Source: Halorussus amylolyticus
GTDB taxonomy: Archaea > Halobacteriota > Halobacteria > Halobacteriales > Haladaptataceae
Assembly: GCF_004143485.2 (NCBI RefSeq)
Contig: NZ_ML974134.1
Coordinates: forward strand, 1-37,687
Direction of reading: 5' to 3'
DNA: 37,687 bases
Positions 22,164-29,450 of this stretch are shown here, one piece after another (positions within the stretch are counted from its first letter, which is position 1; each line of letters begins with the position of its first letter). Made by a program: the position numbers and the translations under genes. The notes under the pieces are model-generated. The model ran no database searches. It worked only from the letters and a program-made list of their open reading frames with translations, and had not been told where the DNA came from.

Positions 22164-23072
22164 ATGGAGACACTGGAGCGGTACGAACCCCTCATCGAGG
22201 ACTTCGACGCCTTCCTCGACGCCTGCGGGCGCTCGCTCCCGTCGGTCGTCCGGGTCAACACCATCAAGGCGACCGTCGAGCGCGCGAAGCGGGCGCTGGA
22301 CGAGCAGGGCGTCGGGTGGACGGACCGCGAGTGGTCGGACACCGTACTGGAACTGGACACCACGAATCCGGGAAGCACGTGGGCGTCGTTCCACGGCTGG
22401 ATTCACGGTCAGGAGGAAGTGTCGGCGATTCCCACCGAGATTCTCGACCCCGAACCCGGCGAAAAGGTCTGGGACGCCTGCGCCGCGCCGGGGAGCAAGA
22501 CCACCCAACTCGCGGCGCTGATGGACGACGAGGGGCTCGTCGTGGCGAACGACAACAATCTCGGTCGGCTGTCGGCTCTGCGATTCAACACCGAGCGACT
22601 CGGCGTGACGAACACCGCGGTCACGAATCAGGACGCCCGGAACTTCTCGCTCAAACCGTTCGATTTCCCGGCGTTCGACCGGGCGCTCGTGGACGTGCCC
22701 TGCTCGTGTGAGGGGACGATTCGGAAGAACCCGACCACGCTCGACGAGTGGACCATGAGCCACGTCCGGAGCGTGGCGGGCGTCCAGAAGGGCATCCTCC
22801 GACGCGCGATACAGGCCACCCGCGAGGGCGGCACGGTCGTCTACTCGACCTGCACCTTCGCGCCCGAGGAGAACGAGGCCGTAGTGGACCACGCGCTCGC
22901 CGCCGAGGACTGCCGACTCGTGGAATTCGACGTGGGTCTCGATTCGCGGCCCGGCGTCACCGAGTGGGACGGCGACGAGTACGACGAGAGTCTGGCGAAG
23001 GCCAAACGATTCTACCCCCACCACAACGACACGGGCGGGTTCTTCTGCGCGAAACTGGAGGTCGAAGCATGA
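22164..23072 (+). CDS. NSUN/RsmF-type RNA m5C methyltransferase
   Basis: The 302-residue protein is a NOL1/NOP2/Sun family enzyme that methylates cytosine C5 in rRNA or tRNA using SAM. VWDACAAPGSKTTQLAALM (103-121) is the SAM site. VDVPCSCEGT holds Cys180, the motif IV cysteine, and VYSTCTFAPEENE holds Cys230, the motif VI catalytic cysteine. Both cysteines are intact. The RNA target is not certain. The start METLERYEPL (22164) is chosen on family alignment; the frame stays open 74 codons upstream only because of GC bias. The stop overlaps the next gene's ATG (ATGA), which predicts coupled translation with a PUA-like partner. Confidence 0.92.
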   Translation: METLERYEPLIEDFDAFLDACGRSLPSVVRVNTIKATVERAKRALDEQGVGWTDREWSDTVLELDTTNPGSTWASFHGWIHGQEEVSAIPTEILDPEPGEKVWDACAAPGSKTTQLAALMDDEGLVVANDNNLGRLSALRFNTERLGVTNTAVTNQDARNFSLKPFDFPAFDRALVDVPCSCEGTIRKNPTTLDEWTMSHVRSVAGVQKGILRRAIQATREGGTVVYSTCTFAPEENEAVVDHALAAEDCRLVEFDVGLDSRPGVTEWDGDEYDESLAKAKRFYPHHNDTGGFFCAKLEVEA

Positions 23073-23584
23073 GCCACGAGACGCCGACGAACGACGGTCA
23101 GCGGTTCGACCGCCTGCCCGAGACGCCCGCCGACCGGGAGGTCGAGGGCCGGGCCAGCAGACAGGAGGTCGTGGAGTGGTGGGACCAGCGGTTCGGAATC
23201 CCGCCCGAGACGTTCGAGGGGTACAGCTTCTGGGAGAAAGGAAAAGGGAAGATTTGGATTCTCCGTGGCGACCTCGGCTCCCCGATTCGAATCGAGGCGC
23301 TCGGGATGGCGTTCCTCCGGACCCGTCAGGAACACTGGAAGCCGACCACGAACGCGGTCCAGCGATTCGGTCGCCGGGCGAGTAAGAACGTCGTCGAACT
23401 CACCCGCGAGCAGGCCCGCACCTTTGCCCGCGGCGAGACCCAAGAACTCGACTGGGACGGCGACTGGGGATATCTGGTCGCGACGCACGAACTCGCGGGC
23501 GAGGCCGAACCCCTCGGCGTCGGCCTGTTCGTCCACGGAGAGTTGCAGAGTCCGGTGCCGAAGGGGCGACAGCGCGACCTCTAA
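23069..23584 (+). CDS. PUA-like protein (DUF7122), probable partner of the RNA methyltransferase
   Basis: The 171-residue protein starts in a 4-base overlap with the m5C methyltransferase stop. Its middle reads KGKIWILRGDLGSPIRIEAL, then GMAFLRTRQEHWKPTTNAVQ, then VVELTREQARTFARGE. This pattern resembles the C-terminal PUA-like domain fused to bacterial RsmF-type enzymes (a Gly-x-x-Leu start, KxRFxPSxAxA, then a YLRGE-like strand). The simplest reading is that the RNA-binding half of the enzyme is encoded separately here. It has no catalytic motif. It ends in a 4-base overlap with the convergent Bax1 gene. Confidence 0.78.
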   Translation: MSHETPTNDGQRFDRLPETPADREVEGRASRQEVVEWWDQRFGIPPETFEGYSFWEKGKGKIWILRGDLGSPIRIEALGMAFLRTRQEHWKPTTNAVQRFGRRASKNVVELTREQARTFARGETQELDWDGDWGYLVATHELAGEAEPLGVGLFVHGELQSPVPKGRQRDL

Positions 23585-25107
23585 TCCTTCTCCCGAACCG
23601 TCCCGCCAGTCAGTCCCTCCCAGTCGACCGCGTAGCCGAGTTTTGCCAGCACCGCGCTCGCGTCCTCGACACCCCACTCGGCCAGCGTCTCCTCGGCTTC
23701 CGAAAATGCCATCCCTGCCTCGATTTCGCCCCGGAGGTCGTCCAGCACTTCGGGCCGGACTAAGGTCCGGCCCACGCGCTCGTGGTCGGGAAACGTCGCG
23801 TTCTCGACGGCGTCCTCGCTCACGCCGTACTCGCCCGCGAGCGATTCGAGCGAAATCGCGCCGGCTTCCGGCGCGATTTCGTCCGGAAGCCCCGCCGCAC
23901 TCTCGGCGACCAGTTCGTCCTCGTAGCGCCGGAGGGCGTCGCGAACGTCCTTGAGTCGAATCGTCCCGGAGTACGGAACCGCGCGGTGGTCGCGGGCCGC
24001 AATCTTCTCGCCGACGCCGAGGCTCTCGTCCACCGCGACCACCATCTCGACGTCCTCGACGGTTTCGAGCTGCGAGAGCTTCTTTGCGACGTACTCGGGC
24101 GTCCAGAATCCCATCACTTCGAAGAAGACGCGGAAGTCGGCGTGCCGATAATCGAACGCGAAGTCGGGAATCATGACCCGCGCACCCGTTTCGAGGGGTT
24201 CGGGTTCGCGCACGAGGTCCCAGTCGAGGTCGAGCGACCCGAACCGGGCGGCGAAGTCGGCTTCGACGCCGCTGTCGAAGGTCACCGTCGCGACCGGTTC
24301 GGTCCCCGGCGCGACCACGGGGTCGTCGTCGGACAGCGAGAGCGTGCGCTCGGTGCCGTAGTCGTCGATAGTCGCCGAGAGCGTCCATTCGTCGGCTTTC
24401 ACCACCGTTCGGAGGAGTCGCGCGAATCTGGTGCCGTACCGCCGGGTCGAGCGAAAGAGGGCGTCGGGTCCGGTAACGACGACCTCTCGGTCGGAGACGC
24501 CGCGCCTACCGCGGTCGTCCGTCTTGCGAATCTCGTACATCAGCCGAAGTCGCTTAACTGCCGAGACGAGCGCCTTGGGGTCCGACGTTCGAATCCGAAC
24601 CTCGGTCGCGTCGAAGAGGGCGGTCATCGCGAGTGACAGATTGTACTGGGCGAGGAGGTCGTCGGGACTCCACCGCGAATCGAACTCTGCGAGAATCTGG
24701 CGCTCGTCCAAATCGGCGTACAGCGCGTCGGCGACCGCCTCCGAATCGACGCCGAGGCGCTCGCCCGCGCGGGCGAGCGCCTCGGCGCGCTCGGCTTCGG
24801 CGACGACGCCCACCGCTTGGGCCTCCTCGAAGGCCGCCTTTCGAGCGCGCTCGGGTTCGACGGGCGCGCGAGTCTCGAAGACGGCCTCGCGTTCGAGAAG
24901 CTTGGCGAACCCCCGGACCAGCTTGAAGTGGTCGGCTTCGGGTTCCAACTCCCGGAGCGCGGCGTCGAGCGTCTCCTTGGATTCGCCGACGTGACCCTGA
25001 AAGGTGCCGAGGACCCGCGCCGCGAGCGGGCGGTGGCTCCGGTCGGCGAACTGCGGATGGTAGCCGCCCCCGGCGCGCGAGACCCGCAACAGGTCCTTGG
25101 TCAGCAT
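23581..25107 (-). CDS. bax1: Bax1-like nuclease (DUF790)
   Basis: The 508-residue protein is the archaeal DUF790 family, whose characterised members (Bax1) bind the XPB helicase and cut DNA near bubbles in nucleotide excision repair. The N-terminus MLTKDLLRVSRAGGGYHPQF is typical. The PD-(D/E)xK-type nuclease core is visible at VMIPDFAFDY (Pro314-Asp315) and FFEVMGFWTPEYVAKKL (Glu330, Lys342/343). A charged C-terminal region follows. The XPB homologue is the next gene upstream on the same strand (25585-26922), but a short + strand lipoprotein gene lies between them. The length is normal for the family. Confidence 0.88.
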   Translation of the reverse strand: MLTKDLLRVSRAGGGYHPQFADRSHRPLAARVLGTFQGHVGESKETLDAALRELEPEADHFKLVRGFAKLLEREAVFETRAPVEPERARKAAFEEAQAVGVVAEAERAEALARAGERLGVDSEAVADALYADLDERQILAEFDSRWSPDDLLAQYNLSLAMTALFDATEVRIRTSDPKALVSAVKRLRLMYEIRKTDDRGRRGVSDREVVVTGPDALFRSTRRYGTRFARLLRTVVKADEWTLSATIDDYGTERTLSLSDDDPVVAPGTEPVATVTFDSGVEADFAARFGSLDLDWDLVREPEPLETGARVMIPDFAFDYRHADFRVFFEVMGFWTPEYVAKKLSQLETVEDVEMVVAVDESLGVGEKIAARDHRAVPYSGTIRLKDVRDALRRYEDELVAESAAGLPDEIAPEAGAISLESLAGEYGVSEDAVENATFPDHERVGRTLVRPEVLDDLRGEIEAGMAFSEAEETLAEWGVEDASAVLAKLGYAVDWEGLTGGTVREKD

Positions 25108-25183
25108 ACCCGGTTCTCGGGGCGGAGCCTACAAAAGCGGTCGGAAGCAGAAGACTCATTCCGGTGGACTGGGACGGAGACCT

Positions 25184-25552
25184 ATGCGCAGACGTGACAC
25201 CCTGCGGAAATGTGTCGGGGTCGTGACGGTCGGCGGACTGGGTGCCCTCGCTGGCTGTACCGGGGGCGGCGACGCCGACGACGGCGGGGAAGCGAACCTC
25301 GCCGTCGAGGGGTTCGACCACGGCGCGGACGATTCGGGCGAATTAGTCGTCACCGTCACCGTCGAAAACGACGGCGACGCCGAGGGGTCGGGGACGCTGT
25401 ACGTCGAGGTCGAAGCGGGCGAGGACATCACGCGAGAGAGTCAGGAAGTGACCGTGGCTCCCGGCGGGTCCGAGACGTACGACCTCAAGTTCCCGTTCGA
25501 CTACGAGCGGTTCCGAGACCAGGGGAGCATCAGCCTCGACCTCCGAACCTGA
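25184..25552 (+). CDS. Putative Tat lipoprotein
   Basis: The 122-residue protein begins with a basic, twin-arginine-like signal (MRRRDTLRKC), a hydrophobic stretch and a lipobox LAGC at Cys25. An acidic Gly/Asp linker follows, then one beta-sandwich-like domain (about 40-120, LVVTVTVENDGDAEGSGTLY and TVAPGGSETYDLKFPFDYER) resembling CARDB or FxLYD domains. It is probably anchored outside the membrane. The start at 25184 gives a standard signal. It is convergent with the XPB gene and divergent from Bax1, so it interrupts the usual Bax1/XPB pair. Confidence 0.75.
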   Translation: MRRRDTLRKCVGVVTVGGLGALAGCTGGGDADDGGEANLAVEGFDHGADDSGELVVTVTVENDGDAEGSGTLYVEVEAGEDITRESQEVTVAPGGSETYDLKFPFDYERFRDQGSISLDLRT

Positions 25553-25584
25553 CCGGAGCTACCGGTGACGGTGGCTGAGTCGAA

Positions 25585-26922
25585 CTACCGACGGCGCTCG
25601 GCGACTCGTTCCTCGGCTGTTTCGGCGCTCACGACCTCGTACAGCAGGGCGGCCCGGTCGTCGCTTTTCGGACGGAGAATCCGGCCGAGTCGCTGAGTGA
25701 ACTCGCGTTCGCTCCCGCTTCCCGAGAGAACGACCGCCACGTTCGCGTCGGGCACGTCCACGCCCTCGTCCAGCACGTTCGAGGTCACGATTCGGGAGTA
25801 GGTTCCGTCGCGGAATCGCTCCAGAATCTCGCGGCGCTCGGCGGTCGGGGTCTGATGGGTGAGCGCGGGGAGCAGGAACCGCTCCGAGAGCCGATACACG
25901 AGGTCGTTGTGCGCGGTGAAGACGATGATTCGGTCGTCGCGGTGGTCGTCGAGAATCGCTTCGAGCGTCTCGACTTTGGCGTCACTGTTCATCATGACCT
26001 CGCGAGCGCGCTGTTTGGCGAGGAGGGCTTCGCGCGCCTTCGGGTCGGACCCCGACCGCTTGACCAACTCCTGATAGTCGCTCCCGCTCTGCATACTGAT
26101 GTTCGAGCGCGCGAGGTAGTCGATGAACACCTGATTTTCGGCGTCGTAGCGCTCGCGCTCGTCGGCCGTGAGTTCGACTTCGAGGCGCTTGATGTCGTAG
26201 GGCGCGAGGTGCTCGCCCGCCAATTCCTCGGGAGCGATGGCGTACGCCTTCTCGCCCACGAGGTCGGCGACCACCTCGTGTGCGCCGTCCGGGCGCTCGA
26301 ACGTCGCGGTCAGGCCCATTCGGGCAGGGGCCGCGAGCAGACGCGCGATGTCGCGGTACCCCTCGCCGCCGAGGTGGTGGACCTCGTCGAAGATGACGAG
26401 ACCGAATCGGTCGCCGAGTTCGTCGGCCCGGAGGTATGCCGAGTCGTACGTCGAGACGGTGAGGGGTTCGACGGTCTGCTCGCCGCCGCCCATCTGGCCG
26501 ACCGGAATGCCGAACTCGGATTCGAGTTCGGCCCGCCACTGCTCCAGCAGGTCTATCGTCGGAACGACGACGAGCGTCGCGGTCTGAAGACTCTCGATGG
26601 CTTTCAGTCCGATGACGGTCTTGCCGCTCCCTGTCGGGAGTTCGAGGACCCCCTGCCGGTTCGCGTCCTCCCACGCCGAGAGCGCGTCTCGCTGATACGC
26701 CCGGAGTTCGTAACTCGACGCGACTCCCGGGAGGTCGGGCGCGTCGAGGACCGAATCCTCGTATCGGACTCCCTCCTCGTCCAGATGCTCGCGGAGCGCG
26801 GCGTACCTGAACGCGGGCGCTCGTCGGGTCTTCGACCGAGCGTCTGCCTCGGTGTAGGGCAGGTCGCGGTCGGTCTCGACCCGGAGGGTTCCGCCTTCGA
26901 ACGCGAGCGTCGTGTCGGGCAC
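25585..26922 (-). CDS. xpb: XPB/Rad25-type DNA helicase
   Basis: The 445-residue superfamily 2 helicase has LPTGSGKT (95-102, Lys101 in Walker A), FDEVHH (178-183) and GLTATFERP (203-211). Later come FTAHND, SNVLDEGVDVPD and QRLGRILRP (motif VI). An N-terminal damage-recognition-like region (about 1-75) precedes the helicase domain. Archaeal XPB works with Bax1 in opening damaged DNA for excision repair; Bax1 is the next gene on the same strand after the interposed lipoprotein. The reading frame is intact. The gap upstream carries the second tandem-repeat/hairpin element. Confidence 0.92.
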   Translation of the reverse strand: MPDTTLAFEGGTLRVETDRDLPYTEADARSKTRRAPAFRYAALREHLDEEGVRYEDSVLDAPDLPGVASSYELRAYQRDALSAWEDANRQGVLELPTGSGKTVIGLKAIESLQTATLVVVPTIDLLEQWRAELESEFGIPVGQMGGGEQTVEPLTVSTYDSAYLRADELGDRFGLVIFDEVHHLGGEGYRDIARLLAAPARMGLTATFERPDGAHEVVADLVGEKAYAIAPEELAGEHLAPYDIKRLEVELTADERERYDAENQVFIDYLARSNISMQSGSDYQELVKRSGSDPKAREALLAKQRAREVMMNSDAKVETLEAILDDHRDDRIIVFTAHNDLVYRLSERFLLPALTHQTPTAERREILERFRDGTYSRIVTSNVLDEGVDVPDANVAVVLSGSGSEREFTQRLGRILRPKSDDRAALLYEVVSAETAEERVAERRR

Positions 26923-26986
26923 GGCTTACCTCCCCGTCGGTCCCGGCAGGACATAAACGGACTGCTACCGTGAGCGTCGGGCGAGT

Positions 26987-27019
26987 GCGGTGGGTCGGCC
27001 GGTCCGGCCGACCCACCGC
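26987..27019. repeat. Perfect 33-base palindrome upstream of XPB
   Basis: GCGGTGGGTCGGCCGG at 26987-27002 pairs exactly with its complement at 27004-27019 around a central T. As RNA it would be a 16-pair hairpin, although the tightest loop would open two pairs. It lies 65 bases upstream of the XPB start and just before the 27-base repeat array, whose units also end GGCC. Confidence 0.75.
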
Positions 27020-27028
27020 GAATCGGCC

Positions 27029-27134
27029 GGTGACGCTTTCTATCGGAACTCAGGCGGTGACGCTTTCCACCGAGAAACACCCGGTGACACCCTCTACAGG
27101 AAATCGGCCGGTGACGCCAACCCCGGGTGGGACT
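27029..27134 (+). repeat. Tandem 27-base repeats, copy 2
   Basis: Units begin at 27029, 27056, 27083 and 27110, exactly 27 bases apart, each opening GGTGAC. The first two share GGTGACGCTTTC; all but the last contain a GGAA or GAAA core, and the third ends AATCGGCC. The last unit runs through CCCCGGGTGGGACTG into hairpin copy 2. The arrangement mirrors copy 1 at 10694. Confidence 0.8.
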
Positions 27135-27252
27135 GAAAGGGGCCGTCCGGTCGCGCAACGCTTGGTCGTCTCTGCGGGCAACTATTCGCGCCGACGCGGT
27201 GCGGAAAGGCGCGAATATCCCACAGAGCGACCGCGACCGGGCGGGGGCTTTC
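27135..27252 (+). ncRNA. Structured hairpin element, copy 2 (candidate ncRNA)
   Basis: The outer stem is nearly identical to copy 1: GAAAG with CTTTC, then CGTCCGGTCGC with GCGACCGGGCG, with one G-T pair. A 9-base 5' bulge follows. Then GGTCG pairs with CGACC, CTCTGCGGG with CCCACAGAG (one C-A mismatch), and TATTCGCGCC with GGCGCGAATA, closing a 15-base loop. Compared with copy 1, four pairs in the inner 10-base stem and five in the 9-base stem change on both sides and stay paired. Single-base bulge and internal-loop positions are also kept. Confidence 0.68.
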
Positions 27253-27449
27253 GAGGCGTTCTTCGAGGTAGATCTCACGGCTCAGACCACGTAACGCGTT
27301 TCGAGGGTATCTCGTTCTGAACCGGTCCAAAAGAACCGCGAGAAAACAGCTCTCGATGTCTCTACCAGCACAATCCGAGCCACGAAGACGACTCCACGCA
27401 GTCGGGCACGTCGGTTAAGTTTCCGGACGGCCTACCCCGACCAAGGACC
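27253..27449. other. Intergenic stretch after hairpin copy 2
   Basis: No gene is visible. A TTAAGTTT stretch around 27413-27420 is a possible promoter for the gene at 27450, about 30-37 bases upstream. The rest shows no repeat or clear hairpin. Confidence 0.4.
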
Positions 27450-27905
27450 ATGGGGGACCAAGACCGACGCCGGACCGCGAGACTCGTGGACCGAATCATC
27501 GAGGAGGTCGCGGCGTGGCCGCACGTCAACACCAACGAACACCGGTTCGAGGGCCGGGAGTTCACCCTCGGGCCGCGGGAGGTGGGCCACGTTCATCGGT
27601 GGGGAATCGTTGACGTGCCGTTCACAAAGCGCCTCCGGGACCAACTCATCTCGGAGGGCAAGACCGGCGAGCACCACGTCGTCCCCGAATCGGGGTGGAC
27701 CACGCTCTACGTCGAGGGCGACGAGGACGTGGAGCACGCGACGTGGTTGTTGCGTCTCTCGTACCTCTACCACGTCACGACGCTCAAGCGGACGCCCGTC
27801 GGGGCCGAGAAGTTCGCGGACGTGGACGTTGACGAGGAACTGGCGGAGTTGGGTGTTAGCGACGAAGTGACGACGGCGTTCGAGCGGCGGGGCCGCGACG
27901 AGTGA
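27450..27905 (+). CDS. DUF5519 (luciferase-domain-named) family protein
   Basis: The 151-residue protein resembles the DUF5519 family, called 'luciferase family' in databases without evidence of light emission. Marks are WPHVNTNEHRFEGREFTLGP, GREVGHVHRWG-like GPREVGHVHRW, DVPFTKRLRDQLISEGKTGE and HHVVPESGWTTLYVEG. DVEHATWLLRLSYLYH, near the C-terminus, is helical. The His-rich segments (GHVHRW, EHHVVPESGW) could bind a metal or nucleotide, but no reaction is known. It is cytoplasmic and lies 44 bases upstream of grpE, which has its own TATA box. Confidence 0.72.
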   Translation: MGDQDRRRTARLVDRIIEEVAAWPHVNTNEHRFEGREFTLGPREVGHVHRWGIVDVPFTKRLRDQLISEGKTGEHHVVPESGWTTLYVEGDEDVEHATWLLRLSYLYHVTTLKRTPVGAEKFADVDVDEELAELGVSDEVTTAFERRGRDE

Positions 27906-27918
27906 CCTGTTTCTGAAT

Positions 27919-27926
27919 GCTTAAAC
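27919..27926 (+). promoter_or_regulatory. TATA box for grpE
   Basis: GCTTAAAC lies 24-31 bases before the ATG at 27950. It argues for a leaderless start at MTDEEATEQV rather than the in-frame ATG at 27917, which overlaps the box. Confidence 0.6.
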
Positions 27927-27949
27927 ACGCCCAACCACTCCTACCAAGT

Positions 27950-28603
27950 ATGACCGACGAGGAAGCCACCGAGCAGGTTCGAGCGGACGCCGAACCGGCG
28001 GCCGACGACGCTGACGCCGGGACTGAATCGGCTGTCGAAACCGACGACGCCCTCGGCCCGAAGAGCACCTCGCTCGTCGCCAAGGTCGCGCTCGAAGACG
28101 ACTCGCTCGCCGACGACCTCGAAGCCCACCTCGCGGACCTCGAAGCCGAGGCCGCGAGCGCGGCGGACGCCCGCGAGCGCGCGGAGGAGTTAGAGTCCAA
28201 ACTCAAGCGCAACCGGGCCGACTTCCAGAACTACAAGAAGCGCGCGAAAAAGCGCCAAGAACAGATGGAGGCTCGCGCGACCGAGGACCTCGTCGAGCGC
28301 CTGCTCGACGTTCGGGATAACCTCGTGCGCGCGCTCGACTCGGACCACGACGACGTCGAGAGCATTCGGGAGGGCGTCGAAATGACGCTCAAAGAGCTAG
28401 ACCGGGTGTTCGCCGACGAGGACGTCTCGGAAATCGACCCCGAACCCGGCACCGAGACCGACCCCCAGCGCCACGAGGTGATGATGCGAGTCGAGAGCGA
28501 CCAACCCGAGGGCACCGTCGCGGACGTGTACCAACCGGGGTACGAGATGGGCGAGAAAGTCCTGCGGGCCGCGCAGGTCACCGTCAGCGACGGCGGCGAG
28601 TAG
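27950..28603 (+). CDS. grpE: GrpE nucleotide exchange factor
   Basis: The 217-residue protein is the co-chaperone that releases ADP from DnaK. An acidic, disordered N-terminus (1-55) precedes a long coiled coil (about 60-110, HLADLEAEAASAADARERAE). The conserved core follows: KRNRADFQNYKKRAKKRQEQ, then DVRDNLVRALDS and a C-terminal beta domain with HEVMMRVESDQPEGTVADVY and QPGYEMGEKVLRAAQVTVS. The length is normal for haloarchaea. The gene starts the grpE-dnaK-dnaJ cluster, separated from dnaK by a minus-strand UspA gene. Confidence 0.94.
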   Translation: MTDEEATEQVRADAEPAADDADAGTESAVETDDALGPKSTSLVAKVALEDDSLADDLEAHLADLEAEAASAADARERAEELESKLKRNRADFQNYKKRAKKRQEQMEARATEDLVERLLDVRDNLVRALDSDHDDVESIREGVEMTLKELDRVFADEDVSEIDPEPGTETDPQRHEVMMRVESDQPEGTVADVYQPGYEMGEKVLRAAQVTVSDGGE

Positions 28604-28605
28604 CG

Positions 28606-29115
28606 TCACTCCGACGGATAGCTCTGGGGAGTCTGCTGTCCGTGCGGAGACGGACCTCTGCGCTCGGAGACTTTGGTGGGGCTTCGATGTCGAACGATGA
28701 CCACGTCGTACGCCCCGTCGGTCGCGATACTCTGGCCGACGGTCGCCATCGACGAAACGAAGTGTCCGGCGTTGTCGCTCCCGACGAACACCATCCGGGC
28801 GTCTTCGTTCTTCGCGATGTTCCGGACGCGCTTCGCGATGGTTCCCGACGGCGCGTACCGGTCCACAATTTCGTACTGGAATTCGGCTTTCGGGCACAGA
28901 CTCGTCACACCCTCGTGGAGGTCCGTCACGAGCGACTCCATGTCGAGTGCCTCGTTCGGCCCAATCCATCCGCGCTCTCTCGCGTAGTCGGTGTTCCCGC
29001 TCGGAATCACGCTCACCGCGAGTACGTCTTCGTCGAATACGGTCGCGAACTCGGCCGCACGAAGGAGCGCTGCTTCCGATAGGTCCGACCCGTCGAACGG
29101 AACGAACAGCGTCAT
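28606..29115 (-). CDS. Universal stress protein (UspA family)
   Basis: The 169-residue protein begins [20 protein letters not shown], the usual UspA opening. [20 protein letters not shown] stands near the nucleotide-binding loop, and DVVIVRH is the final strand. A hydrophilic 20-residue tail follows. The ATP-binding G-x2-G-x9-G-(S/T) pattern is only partly kept, so nucleotide binding is uncertain. The ATG at 29115 is favoured by a CATATTTATC box about 23-32 bases before it. It lies between grpE and dnaK on the opposite strand, sharing the upstream gap with dnaK. Confidence 0.85.
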   Translation of the reverse strand: MTLFVPFDGSDLSEAALLRAAEFATVFDEDVLAVSVIPSGNTDYARERGWIGPNEALDMESLVTDLHEGVTSLCPKAEFQYEIVDRYAPSGTIAKRVRNIAKNEDARMVFVGSDNAGHFVSSMATVGQSIATDGAYDVVIVRHRSPTKVSERRGPSPHGQQTPQSYPSE

Positions 29116-29137
29116 ACCAAGAATATTTGGCATCTTC

Positions 29138-29147
29138 GATAAATATG
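29138..29147 (-). promoter_or_regulatory. TATA box for the UspA-type gene
   Basis: CATATTTATC on the minus strand lies 23-32 bases before the ATG at 29115. An in-frame ATG at 29133 would sit too close to the box. Confidence 0.55.
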
Positions 29148-29417
29148 TTCCGAGTTCTTTTTAGAAATCGGAGCAAACGCGAAATAGAGGCCGTATCGCA
29201 GTGCGAATCGCTCTCCGGCGCGGACGTGTCGGTCGCCCTCGACTCGTGGTCCTCGACTCGCGGGCCGGGTGGCGAGAGGGTGTCGCGACCTTCACCCAGC
29301 GAAAAGTCGAATTGCGGTCGGATATATAAGTATGGTATCCTGTGTCGAACCGGATCTGGAAAACCGCAAGCGGGCGGCCACCCCTCTCTGCGAAGCGAAA
29401 CGCCGAGACTAGCAAGG
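29148..29417. other. UspA-dnaK divergent intergenic region
   Basis: No gene is apparent in the 335-base gap between the two starts. The frame that reads through from 28947 to dnaK has no family match and is not credible. A strong TATATAAG box at 29323-29330, 121-128 bases before dnaK, could serve a longer heat-responsive transcript. A nearer box is listed separately. No inverted repeat resembling a CIRCE element is visible. Confidence 0.45.
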
Positions 29418-29424
29418 CTTAAAG
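29418..29424 (+). promoter_or_regulatory. Proximal TATA-like box for dnaK
   Basis: CTTAAAG lies 27-33 bases before the ATG at 29451, the expected spacing for a leaderless transcript. A second, better-matched box is at 29323-29330, so dnaK may have two promoters. Confidence 0.5.
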
Positions 29425-29450
29425 GTCAGAACGCGCAACGTTCGAACAAG

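Noticed and set aside
26604-27278. Protein frames running through the second hairpin element
   Set aside because: The frames are Arg/Gly-rich, overlap the XPB gene and the hairpin, and the compensatory base changes would not be expected from protein-coding constraint.
28947-29450. N-terminal extension of DnaK
   Set aside because: DnaK proteins begin at [16 protein letters not shown]; the extension crosses the UspA start and both dnaK promoters.
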